DNA of 64,000 nucleotides, from positions 154,545-218,544 of the forward strand of contig NZ_AUME01000002.1 of NCBI RefSeq assembly GCF_000430525.1, written 5' to 3'. The position numbers and the translations under genes are program-made. Every line of letters begins with the position of its first letter. Position 1 is the first letter of the stretch. Source of the stretch: Prevotella corporis DSM 18810 = JCM 8529. Lineage in GTDB: Bacteria; Bacteroidota; Bacteroidia; Bacteroidales; Bacteroidaceae. Shown piece after piece: positions 54,770 through 63,457 of this stretch. The notes under the pieces are model-generated. The model had not been told where the DNA came from and made no database searches. It saw only the letters and a list, made by a program, of their open reading frames with translations.

Positions 54770-55972
54770 ATGGCAACAAAAAGATTCATTCAAATATTCG
54801 CCATTCTGCTGCTCCCCCTTGTATCCCGCGCACAAGTTGATGACGGAATCCACCGCTACAACACGAATTTCACAGTGTCGGCAACCAATTTCGTCGATAC
54901 GATACCCATCCTCATCATGGGCAACCAAGTGTTTATACCAGTCTATATCGAAGGAAAGCGCCATCTGTTCAACCTCGATACTGGCTCGTCACAAGGCATA
55001 GCTTACGTCGGAAGTGGCATATCTTACAGCCAGTCGCTGGGCACTATCAACTCGAAGGATGCCAACGGGCGTATTGACACCATTGAGGTGGTGAAATTCC
55101 CTGAAATATCACTTGGAAGCACGCAAGGTATTAAAATCCGAAACTATGTGGGGGCGCTGCTGAACCGTCCGAAACGACACTACATCTATGACGGAATCAT
55201 CGGTTTCGACTTGTTCAACAAGGGACTGCAGGCCAAAATCGACGTCAAGAGAAAGCGGCTCATCATTACCGATATCAAGAATTTCTTCGACAAAGAGCCT
55301 GGCTTCGAACTGAAATACAAGCTCCAGCGATGGACACCCTACATCGAAGTCAACACCTTCCTTGACCATAAGGAACCTGTACTCTTTGACACTGGAACCG
55401 ACGACTTCTTTGTCATGAACAAACAGCACTTCGACGCTGCCCGATACAAGGACTCCCGCATTCCAGCCATGATAGAAGAGACCACCTACGCACAATCAGT
55501 AGTTGGCAGCTACGGATTGGAGGCACGCAGTCTGATGTTCTTCATCCACTTCCCCGCACTCCCTTGGGGCAACTTCAGCTTCGCCGACATTCACGCAACG
55601 ACAACACAAGGCGACTCGAAATTTGGCGCACAGATACTCAACTACGGAACATTCGTCATCAATCCGAAGAAAAAGCACATCAAGTTCTGGTCATACACGG
55701 GAGGCAACAGTGTGAAAGTTGACAACAAGGTTGAAGACATCGCCTATATAGACGACAACAGCCGACCTGTGGTGGCTACCATCAGACACAACTCACAGTT
55801 ATATAAGAAAGGATTTCGCGAGGGCGACATCGTGTTGAACATCAATGGCAAGCCCGTCAGAACTTTGCAGGAAATACAAGAATACTCATTCGTCAAAGGC
55901 GCTAAATACACTTTCATACTGCGGTCGGTGAGGGGATTCAGGAAAGAAGTAACGATACCTACATGGGAATAG
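54770..55972 (+). CDS. Secreted aspartyl protease-like protein with C-terminal PDZ domain
   Basis: 400 residues from the ATG at 54770, signal peptide MATKRFIQIFAILLLPLVSRAQ. Two aspartyl-protease motifs occur in one chain: HLFNLDTGSSQG (about residue 68) and PVLFDTGTDDFFV (about residue 205), each followed by a hydrophobic-hydrophobic-glycine type stretch later in its half. This is the two-lobed arrangement of an active pepsin/retropepsin-like pair. A PDZ domain closes the protein (LYKKGFREGDIVLNINGKPVRTLQEIQEY, about 340-370). Probably periplasmic or outer-membrane-associated. Bacteroidota have many such aspartyl protease-PDZ proteins with unknown substrates. Transcribed alone. Confidence 0.82.
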   Translation: MATKRFIQIFAILLLPLVSRAQVDDGIHRYNTNFTVSATNFVDTIPILIMGNQVFIPVYIEGKRHLFNLDTGSSQGIAYVGSGISYSQSLGTINSKDANGRIDTIEVVKFPEISLGSTQGIKIRNYVGALLNRPKRHYIYDGIIGFDLFNKGLQAKIDVKRKRLIITDIKNFFDKEPGFELKYKLQRWTPYIEVNTFLDHKEPVLFDTGTDDFFVMNKQHFDAARYKDSRIPAMIEETTYAQSVVGSYGLEARSLMFFIHFPALPWGNFSFADIHATTTQGDSKFGAQILNYGTFVINPKKKHIKFWSYTGGNSVKVDNKVEDIAYIDDNSRPVVATIRHNSQLYKKGFREGDIVLNINGKPVRTLQEIQEYSFVKGAKYTFILRSVRGFRKEVTIPTWE

Positions 55973-56037
55973 TTACAAAACAAGTTTCTTTCATAGGATT
56001 TTAACACAAAAACAAAATATATTACGAAAAAAAAATC

Positions 56038-56045
56038 TATATTTG
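56038..56045 (+). promoter_or_regulatory. -7 promoter element of the two-component operon
   Basis: TATATTTG, 23 bp upstream of the response regulator ATG. Confidence 0.55.
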
Positions 56046-56068
56046 CACAAAATCTAATAATAAACAAA

Positions 56069-56767
56069 ATGGGCGAAATCAAACACCACATTTTAGTAGT
56101 AGATGACGAAGAAGACATTTGCGAAATACTAAAGTTCAACCTGGAGACAGAGGATTACATCGTTGATACTGCACATTCAGCCGAAGAAGCACTGGAGATG
56201 GATGTCCAACAGTACAATCTCATACTCCTTGATGTAATGATGGGCGAAATTTCCGGTTTTGCAATGGCAAAGAAACTGAAAGATAACGCGGCGACAAAGA
56301 ACATTCCTATCATTTTCCTGACGGCCCGTGACTCAGAGAACGACACCGTAACGGGATTCAATCTGGGAGCCGACGACTACATTTCCAAACCATTCTCAAT
56401 CCGAGAGGTCATCCTCAGGGTACGAGCGGTGCTCCATCGCACGGAAGTGGTGAGCGAAGCTGCCCCCGAACAGCAGAACAAGCTCACCTTTCAGGGACTG
56501 GAGATGGACTTGGAGAAGAAGACTGTGAAGATCGACAATGAGGAAATACCTTTCACAAAGACCGAATTTGAGCTCCTTCACCTACTTCTTGAGGAGAAAG
56601 GACGGGTGTTCTCAAGACAAGAGCTCATCGAACGAATCTGGCCAAAAGACGTATTGGTGCTCGACAGGACAGTGGATGTTTATATAACAAGGGTCAGAAA
56701 GAAGATAGGACGATTCTCAAAGTGTATCGCTACACGATTGGGCTTCGGCTATTATTTCAACACTTAG
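56069..56767 (+). CDS. OmpR/PhoB-type response regulator
   Basis: 232 residues. The receiver domain has the acidic pair DDEED near residue 12, the phosphoacceptor aspartate in LILLDVMMG (about residue 54), the conserved threonine in FLTARDS and the lysine in YISKPFSIREV. The C-terminal winged-helix DNA-binding domain (FTKTEFELLHLLLEEKGRVFSR, RTVDVYITRVRKKIG) is of the OmpR type. The histidine kinase gene follows 32 bp later, so they form a two-component system. The nearby PiT phosphate transporter is convergent, and whether the system senses phosphate cannot be decided from sequence. Confidence 0.95.
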   Translation: MGEIKHHILVVDDEEDICEILKFNLETEDYIVDTAHSAEEALEMDVQQYNLILLDVMMGEISGFAMAKKLKDNAATKNIPIIFLTARDSENDTVTGFNLGADDYISKPFSIREVILRVRAVLHRTEVVSEAAPEQQNKLTFQGLEMDLEKKTVKIDNEEIPFTKTEFELLHLLLEEKGRVFSRQELIERIWPKDVLVLDRTVDVYITRVRKKIGRFSKCIATRLGFGYYFNT

Positions 56768-56799
56768 TTCACCCAACTTTAGGTTGTAAGAAAAATATT

Positions 56800-58206
56800 A
56801 TGAAGAAAATCAGTATCGGTCATAAACTCTACTTGAGCATTATGGCCGTTTTCCTTATCTTTTCGATAGCGTTTATTGTTTTTCAGCAGAACCGTGAGAA
56901 GCAATACAAGGTGCACACGCTTGAGCTTCAGTTGCAAATTTTCAACAAACACATGGCTGAGGAACTGGGAAAGAACAGCTACACAAGGCGGAACATTACC
57001 AATTACGTTGAATCGCATGCGTGGAAGGACTTGAGGGTGACTTTGATGCGACCAGATGGAACCGTCTTTTTCGACAATTTGAAAAAGGATCATGCCAAAA
57101 TCTCCAATCACAGGAATCGCGAAGAAGTGATAGAGGCTTTGAGAACGGGGTTCGGATCGACGGTGGAACGGAAGAGTAAGACGCTGAAACAAGACTTTTT
57201 CTACTCTGCCACCTATTTTCCCGCGCAGCGAGTCATCATCCGTTCTGCGCTGCCCTACAACGACGATCTGGCAAAGTCGCTGAAGTCCGATCAGCATTAC
57301 ATTTGGTTCTCGCTGCTGGCCATCACACTACTGACCATCGTTATTTACCGATTCGTCAACAGTCTTGACAAAAACATCACTAAACTGAAAATCTTTGCCT
57401 CGCGCGCAGATAACAATGAGAGCCTCGACATCGAAGATCTCGCCGAGTTTCCAGACGACGAACTGGGCGAAATTGCCGAGCGAATCATCAAAATCTACAA
57501 ACGTCTGGAGTCAACAAGACAGGAGCAAGACGTGTTGAAACGCCAACTGACGCAGAACATCGCCCATGAACTTAAGACACCGGTGGCATCCATTCAGGGC
57601 TATCTTGAGACGATATTGGACAACCCACACATAACGGAGGAGAACAAAAAGCAGTTCCTCGACCGTTGCTATACACAGACAGAACGGTTGACTTCGCTAC
57701 TGAGGGACATCTCAACGCTCAACAGAATGGACGACGGAGCGCAGATGATGGACGTTGAGATCATAGACATCTGCCAGCTGGTGGGCAACATTCAGAAGGA
57801 GACGGCATTGGAACTGAACAAACGAAAGATGACTTTCCTGAACAATCTCCCTGAAAGCATTGTGGTTAAGGGTGTCAAAAGCTTGCTCTATAGTGTGTTC
57901 CGCAATCTCACCGACAACGCAATATCCTATGCTGGCGACGGAACGACAATCACACTCAATGCTTACGAAAAAAATGGATACTGGAATTTCAGCTTCATCG
58001 ACAACGGATTGGGTGTGAGCCGGAAACACTTGCCACGACTCTTCGAAAGGTTCTACAGAATCGACAAGGGGCGAAGTCGCAAACTTGGCGGAACAGGGCT
58101 GGGACTTGCTATCGTGAAGAACGCAGTGTTGTTTCACGGAGGAAGTATCGAGGTCAGCAAGAACATTCCCAGCGGACTGAGATTCGATTTCTGCATTAAA
58201 GCCTGA
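56800..58206 (+). CDS. Sensor histidine kinase
   Basis: 468 residues from the ATG at 56800. Membrane helix 1 (LYLSIMAVFLIFSIAFIVF, about 10-30), a periplasmic sensor region of about 125 residues, helix 2 (WFSLLAITLLTIVIYRFV, about 167-185), then a linker, HisKA dimerisation domain with the phosphoacceptor histidine in NIAHELKTPVASIQG (about residue 254), and a HATPase domain with the N box (NLTDNAISYA), G1 (DNGLGVS), F box (RLFERFYR) and G2 (GGTGLGLAIVKN) boxes. Layout is like PhoR/RprX-type kinases of Bacteroidota without a PAS domain being evident. Partner of the response regulator at 56069. Confidence 0.94.
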   Translation: MKKISIGHKLYLSIMAVFLIFSIAFIVFQQNREKQYKVHTLELQLQIFNKHMAEELGKNSYTRRNITNYVESHAWKDLRVTLMRPDGTVFFDNLKKDHAKISNHRNREEVIEALRTGFGSTVERKSKTLKQDFFYSATYFPAQRVIIRSALPYNDDLAKSLKSDQHYIWFSLLAITLLTIVIYRFVNSLDKNITKLKIFASRADNNESLDIEDLAEFPDDELGEIAERIIKIYKRLESTRQEQDVLKRQLTQNIAHELKTPVASIQGYLETILDNPHITEENKKQFLDRCYTQTERLTSLLRDISTLNRMDDGAQMMDVEIIDICQLVGNIQKETALELNKRKMTFLNNLPESIVVKGVKSLLYSVFRNLTDNAISYAGDGTTITLNAYEKNGYWNFSFIDNGLGVSRKHLPRLFERFYRIDKGRSRKLGGTGLGLAIVKNAVLFHGGSIEVSKNIPSGLRFDFCIKA

Positions 58207-58295
58207 ATGCAGTCAGGAAGCCATATTTTTATCATCCAATCGTGAACATTCGGTCGAATGAACGATTGGTTTTAACACACCATCCACATCGTATC

Positions 58296-58435
58296 TCGGA
58301 TATGAGGAAAAATTCCACAATCCAAAAGATCAGCTATCACAATGCGAAAGGTGACCTTTTGGAAGCTCATAGGTCATGTATTGCAACGCAAAAGGTGACC
58401 TATCGCAACATAAAACATATCTTGCTGATTTCCAG
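58296..58435 (-). repeat. 140-bp composite intergenic element, copy 9
   Basis: Reverse orientation. Units at 58325, 58347, 58369 and 58391, each exactly 22 bp. Box A-like GCTGATTTCCAG (58424-58435) sits at the standard 20 bp from the last core; box B is not recognisable at its expected place (58296-58310). Units 3 and 4 pair at 12 of 15 positions. Confidence 0.8.
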
Positions 58436-58603
58436 TGGTTTGGGAAACGTTGATACAAGGCATGTAGTTTGAATTGTTTTTGCTTTCCAACGGAGCGGCC
58501 CTTTCAGCCTGAATCAGTGGCCGAAAACCAGTCTTGTTAATGTTGGTCTGGTGCGAGCAATCGCAAATTCCTATTCCTTCACCCTTGCATTGATGAACAA
58601 AGA

Positions 58604-58635
58604 AAAGAGATTGAACCATGCGGTTCAATCTCTTT
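58604..58635. terminator. Strong hairpin, probable bidirectional terminator
   Basis: AAAGAGATTGAACC and GGTTCAATCTCTTT form a perfect 14-bp stem with a 4-nt loop. The minus strand continues with TCTTTG. It lies 168 bp after the transporter stop and about 400 bp after the kinase stop. Confidence 0.65.
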
Positions 58636-58802
58636 CACCAATCGGTGCATGCAAGCACCCACTCTATCTAAGTATGAATACCAATCGTTTATCAGGTCAC
58701 AAGCCTGTCGTTCAATAATGATAAAATCGTTATCAGACAATTTTCATTCCCTTTTTGGGACAGGTTCTATTGACAGACTTGTGCTCAAAAATCAACCGTC
58801 GC

Positions 58803-61049
58803 TTATTCTGTGAACTTCTTTGCTGCACGCAACTGATGGCGCATGGCGTTGAGGAACTGCTGCGTTTCCTGCAAGAGGTTCAGATAGACAACCGAAACTT
58901 GGAAGTCTGAATTGCCCTGAGCATTCTGCATGCGGTCGAGATGGCGCTTGCGCAATACCGACAACTCGTCCTTCACCTGGTCTGCATCCGTCAAAACGCT
59001 GCGATAGTTCTCGAAGCGACGAGTTGAAATAAGGGTCTCGCTCTGTTTCATCAGTTCGTTGATTTTTAGTTGTATAGGTTCGAACTCATTGATAAATTCC
59101 TGTGGCACTGGATTGAAACTGTTGCCGATATGTTCCCTGATAGGATCGAGCATTCTTCGCAGTGAATAAATGAACTGCTGGCTGCAGTTTGCTCCAAGAT
59201 GGAACCACGTGTTGCGTTCTATTGCTGTCTCAGGCGGACACCGTTTGAGGCCTAACATTTCCTGTCGGCGATATTTCTTCAAAATATCCGACTCCGAACG
59301 GAGTTCCCTGTTAGTATGGCGAAGCTCTTTTATCTGCTCATTCTGGAATCCGTCAATAATGGCATTAAACTGTTCCAATGCGAACCGGCAAACGTGTGAC
59401 TGGGTGTTCGAAACCTGACGCTGCAGCATATCCCACACCAATTCAGGGTCGCGGGTACGCATCATCAGCTGGAACACATTTCCATTGCCCTCCTGAGCCA
59501 TCTTCTGCTTGTATTTGCGCTCAGAACGAATCAGAAGGAACACCACCAAAGCCATGAAGACTACTTTCATAAAGATGCCACCATAGAACATCAATACACA
59601 AACGATGGCACAGGCGATGAATGCCGCACCAGCGGTGATGAACCACCCACCGATGACGGAGAGTACGCCCGTGACACGGAACACTGCGCTCTCGCGTCCC
59701 CATGCACGGTCAGCCAGGCTTGAACCCATGGCCACCATGAAGGCAACGTAGGTGGTTGACAATGGCAACTTCAAGTTTGTGCCGATGGTTATCAACATGG
59801 ACGCCAATACAAGGTTGACCGCTGCACGAACAACATCGAACGCAACGTCGCTCTGAACCTCATCCGTATTTTTCTCGGAGAAACGTGAGTCAATCCAATT
59901 GCTGATGCAATGTGGCACGGCCGTATTGACATTCCCGCCTATTGTCTGCGCGAACCTAACAATAGCGCGGGCCGCGCTCGAACTGCCGAACATCTCATCG
60001 CCTTCGTCCTGACGGCTAAGATCAACACTTGTCTTGATTACGTTCTGCGCCTTCTTCGATGTGGCCATGGCAATAATCATGATTGCACCAGCGCCCAACA
60101 ACCAACCTGGTGAGGTCTTGGCGCTTTCCATCAGAGAGGTCATAATGAAGGCCGTGTCGCTGGCACCGTCTGCATTGGCGCTGAACACCTGATAGGAATC
60201 CAAACCGGCAAGGGGCACTCCGATGAAGTTCACCAAGTCGTTGCCAGCAAAGGCCATCGCCAAGGCGAAAGTTCCCATCAGAACAACAAATTTGAAGATG
60301 TTGACGCGCAAAAGATGGAGTACTTCCATCATGACGGTTGAGGCAACGAATGTGGCCAGCAACAGAAGGCTGATGTTTTGCTCTATATAGTCCTTTGCTT
60401 GGTCAGAAAGATAAGGGCTTTTCCCAAGACCTTTCATGAAAATAAAGTAAGAAAGGGCCGTGAAAGCTATACCACCGAACAGCGCTATTGAGTAACGGGA
60501 GTGCTTTTTGTAATTGAAGGTGAAGACAACGCGCGATATCCACATGACGATGGCACCGAAAACAAAGGCTATTGCCACAGAGACGAATATTGCAATGATG
60601 ACCTTCAGTGCCTGTTCGGTGTTCATTAGGTCGGAGAAACCCAATTGCTCGTCGCCCGCCATCTTGATACAGGCAACGATAAACGTACCTCCGAGCAACT
60701 CGAATACGAGCGACACTGTCGTAGAAGTTGGCATTCCCAGCGTGTTGAAGACATCAAGGATAATGACATCGGTGACCATCACGGCCAGAAAGATGGTCAT
60801 CACTTCACTGAAAGAATACTGGCTTGGCGTCATAATGCCGTGTCGTGCCACATCCATCATACCCGATGACATCACGGCACCTAACCCAACGCCAATCGAG
60901 GCGATGATTACGATTGTGCGATAATTGGCTACTCTTGCGCCAACAGCTGACTGCAAGAAATTGACGGCGTCGTTACTGACTCCCACAAACAGGTCGAACA
61001 CTGCCAGACAAAGCAGAAAGACGACGATACAAAGATACATTGTTTCCAT
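58803..61049 (-). CDS. PiT-family inorganic phosphate transporter with C-terminal cytosolic domain
   Basis: 748 residues. Low-affinity phosphate/cation symporter. The family signatures are GVSNDAVNFLQSAVGARVA near residue 23 (start of the first half) and, in the second half, GTNLKLPLSTTYVAFMVAMGSSLADRAWG near residue 425, so both inverted-repeat halves are present. About 10-11 membrane helices fill residues 1-510. The remaining 230 residues are soluble, helical and charged (RQVSNTQSHVCRFALEQFNAII, ELRHTNRELRSESDIL, QVKDELSVLRKRHLDRM), PhoU-like in appearance; fusions of this kind exist in Bacteroidota. Own promoter at 61092-61099. Confidence 0.92.
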   Translation of the reverse strand: METMYLCIVVFLLCLAVFDLFVGVSNDAVNFLQSAVGARVANYRTIVIIASIGVGLGAVMSSGMMDVARHGIMTPSQYSFSEVMTIFLAVMVTDVIILDVFNTLGMPTSTTVSLVFELLGGTFIVACIKMAGDEQLGFSDLMNTEQALKVIIAIFVSVAIAFVFGAIVMWISRVVFTFNYKKHSRYSIALFGGIAFTALSYFIFMKGLGKSPYLSDQAKDYIEQNISLLLLATFVASTVMMEVLHLLRVNIFKFVVLMGTFALAMAFAGNDLVNFIGVPLAGLDSYQVFSANADGASDTAFIMTSLMESAKTSPGWLLGAGAIMIIAMATSKKAQNVIKTSVDLSRQDEGDEMFGSSSAARAIVRFAQTIGGNVNTAVPHCISNWIDSRFSEKNTDEVQSDVAFDVVRAAVNLVLASMLITIGTNLKLPLSTTYVAFMVAMGSSLADRAWGRESAVFRVTGVLSVIGGWFITAGAAFIACAIVCVLMFYGGIFMKVVFMALVVFLLIRSERKYKQKMAQEGNGNVFQLMMRTRDPELVWDMLQRQVSNTQSHVCRFALEQFNAIIDGFQNEQIKELRHTNRELRSESDILKKYRRQEMLGLKRCPPETAIERNTWFHLGANCSQQFIYSLRRMLDPIREHIGNSFNPVPQEFINEFEPIQLKINELMKQSETLISTRRFENYRSVLTDADQVKDELSVLRKRHLDRMQNAQGNSDFQVSVVYLNLLQETQQFLNAMRHQLRAAKKFTE

Positions 61050-61091
61050 TTAGTAACTGTATAATATGTATATACTTATTATTTTTGCGCA

Positions 61092-61099
61092 CAAAGGTA
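61092..61099 (-). promoter_or_regulatory. -7 promoter element of the phosphate transporter gene
   Basis: TACCTTTG on the minus strand, about 42 bp upstream of the ATG at 61049. Confidence 0.55.
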
Positions 61100-61356
61100 T
61101 AACATGCATGTTACAAGATAGTTAAACACATGTTACAATTCGGTTACAAGGAAGGACTAAAAAGGGGAATGTAGAGTATCGAATGATCGTAAAACAGTAG
61201 ATAATTAGTTGGATATAAGCTTGTTAATTCGTTGAAACGGTTTGTAGGGAATCATCGTCAACGGGCTTTACTCTAAGGCTCGACAGAATAAGGAGGAGTA
61301 TTTTTGAAATTATCATTAAACAATTGCGGATATTTCATTGGTGCAGCAAAATTCAT

Positions 61357-61364
61357 TACCTTTG
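61357..61364 (+). promoter_or_regulatory. -7 promoter element of the AlbA_2 gene
   Basis: TACCTTTG, 19 bp upstream of the ATG at 61384. An upstream in-frame ATG at 61324 would lie ahead of this element and is rejected. Confidence 0.6.
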
Positions 61365-61383
61365 CAAGAAATTATTTAAAATC

Positions 61384-62013
61384 ATGAACCAGCAACAATA
61401 TCTTCAGTCGCTGATTGAGCAAGGTGAGCACCAGCAACAAGACTTCAAATATAAGATACAGGATGCGGTGAAGTTGGCCAAGTCGGTATCTGCCTTTGCC
61501 AATACCGATGGTGGAAGGTTGCTGATTGGAGTCAGAGACGACGGACACATCTCTGGTGTAAAATCGGAAGAGGAAATCTACATGATGCATGCCGCGGCAT
61601 ACAGATATTGTTCGCCCGAAAGCGACATCTCGTTCTCCACTCTCCACGTGGAGAACAAAAATATCGTCATTGCCACCATTCCGCCGACATCCAATAAACC
61701 TCTGCTTGCTGTCGATGAAATGGGCAATAAATGCGCCTACGTCCGCATAAAGGATGAGAATATCGTCGCATCACCCATTCATCTGGAGATGTGGAGGCAG
61801 GAGCTGCAACCCAAGAGCATGATGGAATACACGGAAAAGACCCAGCATCTGCTCGCCGTCATCAAAGAACAGCCCAATGAGACCTTGAACAAACTGGTAC
61901 GTCTCTCGAAAATCAACCGGCATACGGTCATCTCTACCCTTGCCAGACTGGTGAGGTATGGTGTCGTCAGATGCAATTATGCTGACGACAGGTTCACTTT
62001 TGAAATCGCATGA
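61384..62013 (+). CDS. AlbA_2 (Schlafen-like) domain protein
   Basis: 209 residues. The N-terminal domain (about 10-125) has the AlbA_2 pattern: a charged stretch ending QQDFKYKIQ, then AKSVSAFANTDGGRLLIGVRDDGHISGV and a later YVRIKDENIVASP. This is the divergent AAA-4/Schlafen AlbA domain seen in putative nucleic-acid-binding regulators. The C-terminal part (about 150-205, NETLNKLVRLSKINRHTVISTLARLVRYGVVRC) looks like a winged helix. Together they suggest a DNA-binding regulator; target unknown. It shares a bidirectional terminator with the OmpA-type gene. Confidence 0.8.
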   Translation: MNQQQYLQSLIEQGEHQQQDFKYKIQDAVKLAKSVSAFANTDGGRLLIGVRDDGHISGVKSEEEIYMMHAAAYRYCSPESDISFSTLHVENKNIVIATIPPTSNKPLLAVDEMGNKCAYVRIKDENIVASPIHLEMWRQELQPKSMMEYTEKTQHLLAVIKEQPNETLNKLVRLSKINRHTVISTLARLVRYGVVRCNYADDRFTFEIA

Positions 62014-62102
62014 GAAAGGTAAGTAAAGTTGAAAGCTGGGTGTTCCTTCACCCTCGGAAATAAGATGAGACTTTTATAAGCCTGTTTTTAGTATCCATCT
62101 AA

Positions 62103-62142
62103 AAAAAACTGCAAGCACGGTTGAGTGCTTGCAGTTTTCTTT
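62103..62142. terminator. Bidirectional terminator
   Basis: AAAACTGCAAGCAC and GTGCTTGCAGTTTT pair perfectly over 14 bp around a 6-nt loop, with T-rich sequence on both sides. It serves the AlbA_2 gene and the convergent OmpA-type gene. Confidence 0.92.
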
Positions 62143-62161
62143 TCCATCAGCTTGAAGTCTG

Positions 62162-63028
62162 TTATTGTTGCTGGGCGTTCTTCGTCTTTGGAGCTTCGCC
62201 AATCAAATCCATGAACTGGTCGAGCTTAGGTGTAATGATAATCTGTGTGCGGCGGTTGCGTTGCTTGCCGAGTTCCGTATCGTTAGCAACGAGAGGGTTG
62301 TACTCTCCGCGCCCACCAGCCGTCAATCGCTTCGGATCGACACCGAAACGGTTTTGCAAGTACTGCGCCACCGATGATGCACGAAGACAAGAAAGGTCCC
62401 AGTTGTTGCGGATATTCTTCATCTTCTCGCTCATGGTGTTCACGGGAACGTTGTCTGTGTTGCCCTCGATAAGCACTTCGTAGTCTCTGTAGTCCATGAT
62501 GATCTTCGCAATCTTGCTCAAAGTCTCCTCAGCGCGGTCGTTTATCTCATAAGATCCGCTCTTATACAGCATATTATCGGCCAAAGAAATATAGACAACA
62601 CCCTTGAGCACCTGCACGTCAACCTCCTTCAGCTCTTCCTTGCTCAAGCTGCGGGTGAGGTTGTTGGTCAAAACAACGTTGAGTGAGTCGCTCTTGCTCT
62701 TTACCTCAACCAGATGTCGTATGTACTGGTTGCTCTCATTGATTTGGTCAACTAACTTAGAGATATTCACATTGTTAGAATTTGCATTGTTCAAGCTCTT
62801 GTCAAGGCTTCCCTGCAATGCTGCGGCGCTGGCCTTTGCCTGTGCCAACTGGTCTTCAAGGCTCTTGATACGCGCATTGTTGGCTGCAATAGTTTCCTTT
62901 GCACTTTGATATTCGCCAGTCAGACGCTGATTCTCAGTCTGGCAATTCTCCAGGTCCTTCTTGCTTGCACAACCCGAAAGAAGGATGGCTACGGCAACCA
63001 ATGTAAAAGTTAAAAGGTTCTTTTTCAT
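62162..63028 (-). CDS. OmpA-family peptidoglycan-binding lipoprotein
   Basis: 288 residues. Lipoprotein signal ending in LLSGCASKK (lipid on Cys-20), then a coiled-coil region (about 27-90; NCQTENQRLTGEYQSAKETI, KSLEDQLAQAKASAAAL) with a lysine- and asparagine-rich spacer, and an OmpA C-terminal domain (about 150-280; YEVLIEGNTDNVPV, LRASSVAQYLQNRFGVDPKRLTAGGRGE, QRNRRTQIIITPKLD). The conserved TD-x-x-G/NxxLS-R type residues for diaminopimelate binding are present in form (NTDNVP, LSCLRASSVAQYL). It probably ties the outer membrane to the cell wall. Promoter element at 63167-63174 gives a leader of about 130 nt. Confidence 0.9.
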   Translation of the reverse strand: MKKNLLTFTLVAVAILLSGCASKKDLENCQTENQRLTGEYQSAKETIAANNARIKSLEDQLAQAKASAAALQGSLDKSLNNANSNNVNISKLVDQINESNQYIRHLVEVKSKSDSLNVVLTNNLTRSLSKEELKEVDVQVLKGVVYISLADNMLYKSGSYEINDRAEETLSKIAKIIMDYRDYEVLIEGNTDNVPVNTMSEKMKNIRNNWDLSCLRASSVAQYLQNRFGVDPKRLTAGGRGEYNPLVANDTELGKQRNRRTQIIITPKLDQFMDLIGEAPKTKNAQQQ

Positions 63029-63166
63029 ATTGTTACTTTCTTTTTATATTATGATATAGCGAATTAAGACTTATGTTTCGACGCATAATGGTTAATTGCA
63101 CTACACCGAAGGTTTTTCATATTACTCATGGCGATAAGGGTTGCATCAACCCAAGCCCATTTTTTG

Positions 63167-63174
63167 CAAAGTTA
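63167..63174 (-). promoter_or_regulatory. -7 promoter element of the OmpA-type gene
   Basis: TAACTTTG on the minus strand, about 140 bp upstream of the ATG at 63028. Confidence 0.5.
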
Positions 63175-63457
63175 TCTAATTGACGTTGAAAAACTACAAA
63201 AGAATAATAGCTTTAGGTATTTTTAACCCCAGTTTACCAATCTACCGCATTTTCAGATAAAAACATAGCTTTCAATTTATATTTTAACACTTTTAGAGGT
63301 TAAAGGTTGGCATTCTTTGGACTCACAATGAAAACGAATAAAGCTTCATTCTCCTCGTCAACACAAAGCAATGGATCAATATCGGTTCGCGATATTCCGA
63401 CAAAGACATAGGGTAAACTTTCCAAGACTATCTTGATTAATGACTACCAACAAGTTG

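Larger units (their letters stand above)
58207..58802. other. 596-bp convergent region between histidine kinase and phosphate transporter genes
   Basis: Holds copy 9 of the 140-bp element (58296-58435) and a perfect hairpin at 58604-58635. Between and after these I see no gene. Confidence 0.55.
61050..61383. other. 334-bp divergent intergenic region
   Basis: Contains the two divergent promoter elements of the phosphate transporter and the AlbA_2 gene. No gene, no copy of the 140-bp element. Confidence 0.6.

Noticed and set aside
58374..58628. 84-codon minus-strand frame between the histidine kinase and phosphate transporter genes
   Set aside because: It starts inside the perfect hairpin at 58604-58635 and ends inside copy 9 of the dispersed element; composition is not protein-like.
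61640..61655. Third parS-like site around CTCCACGTGGAG
   Set aside because: It lies inside the AlbA_2 gene and lacks the outer GTT...AAC bases of parS.
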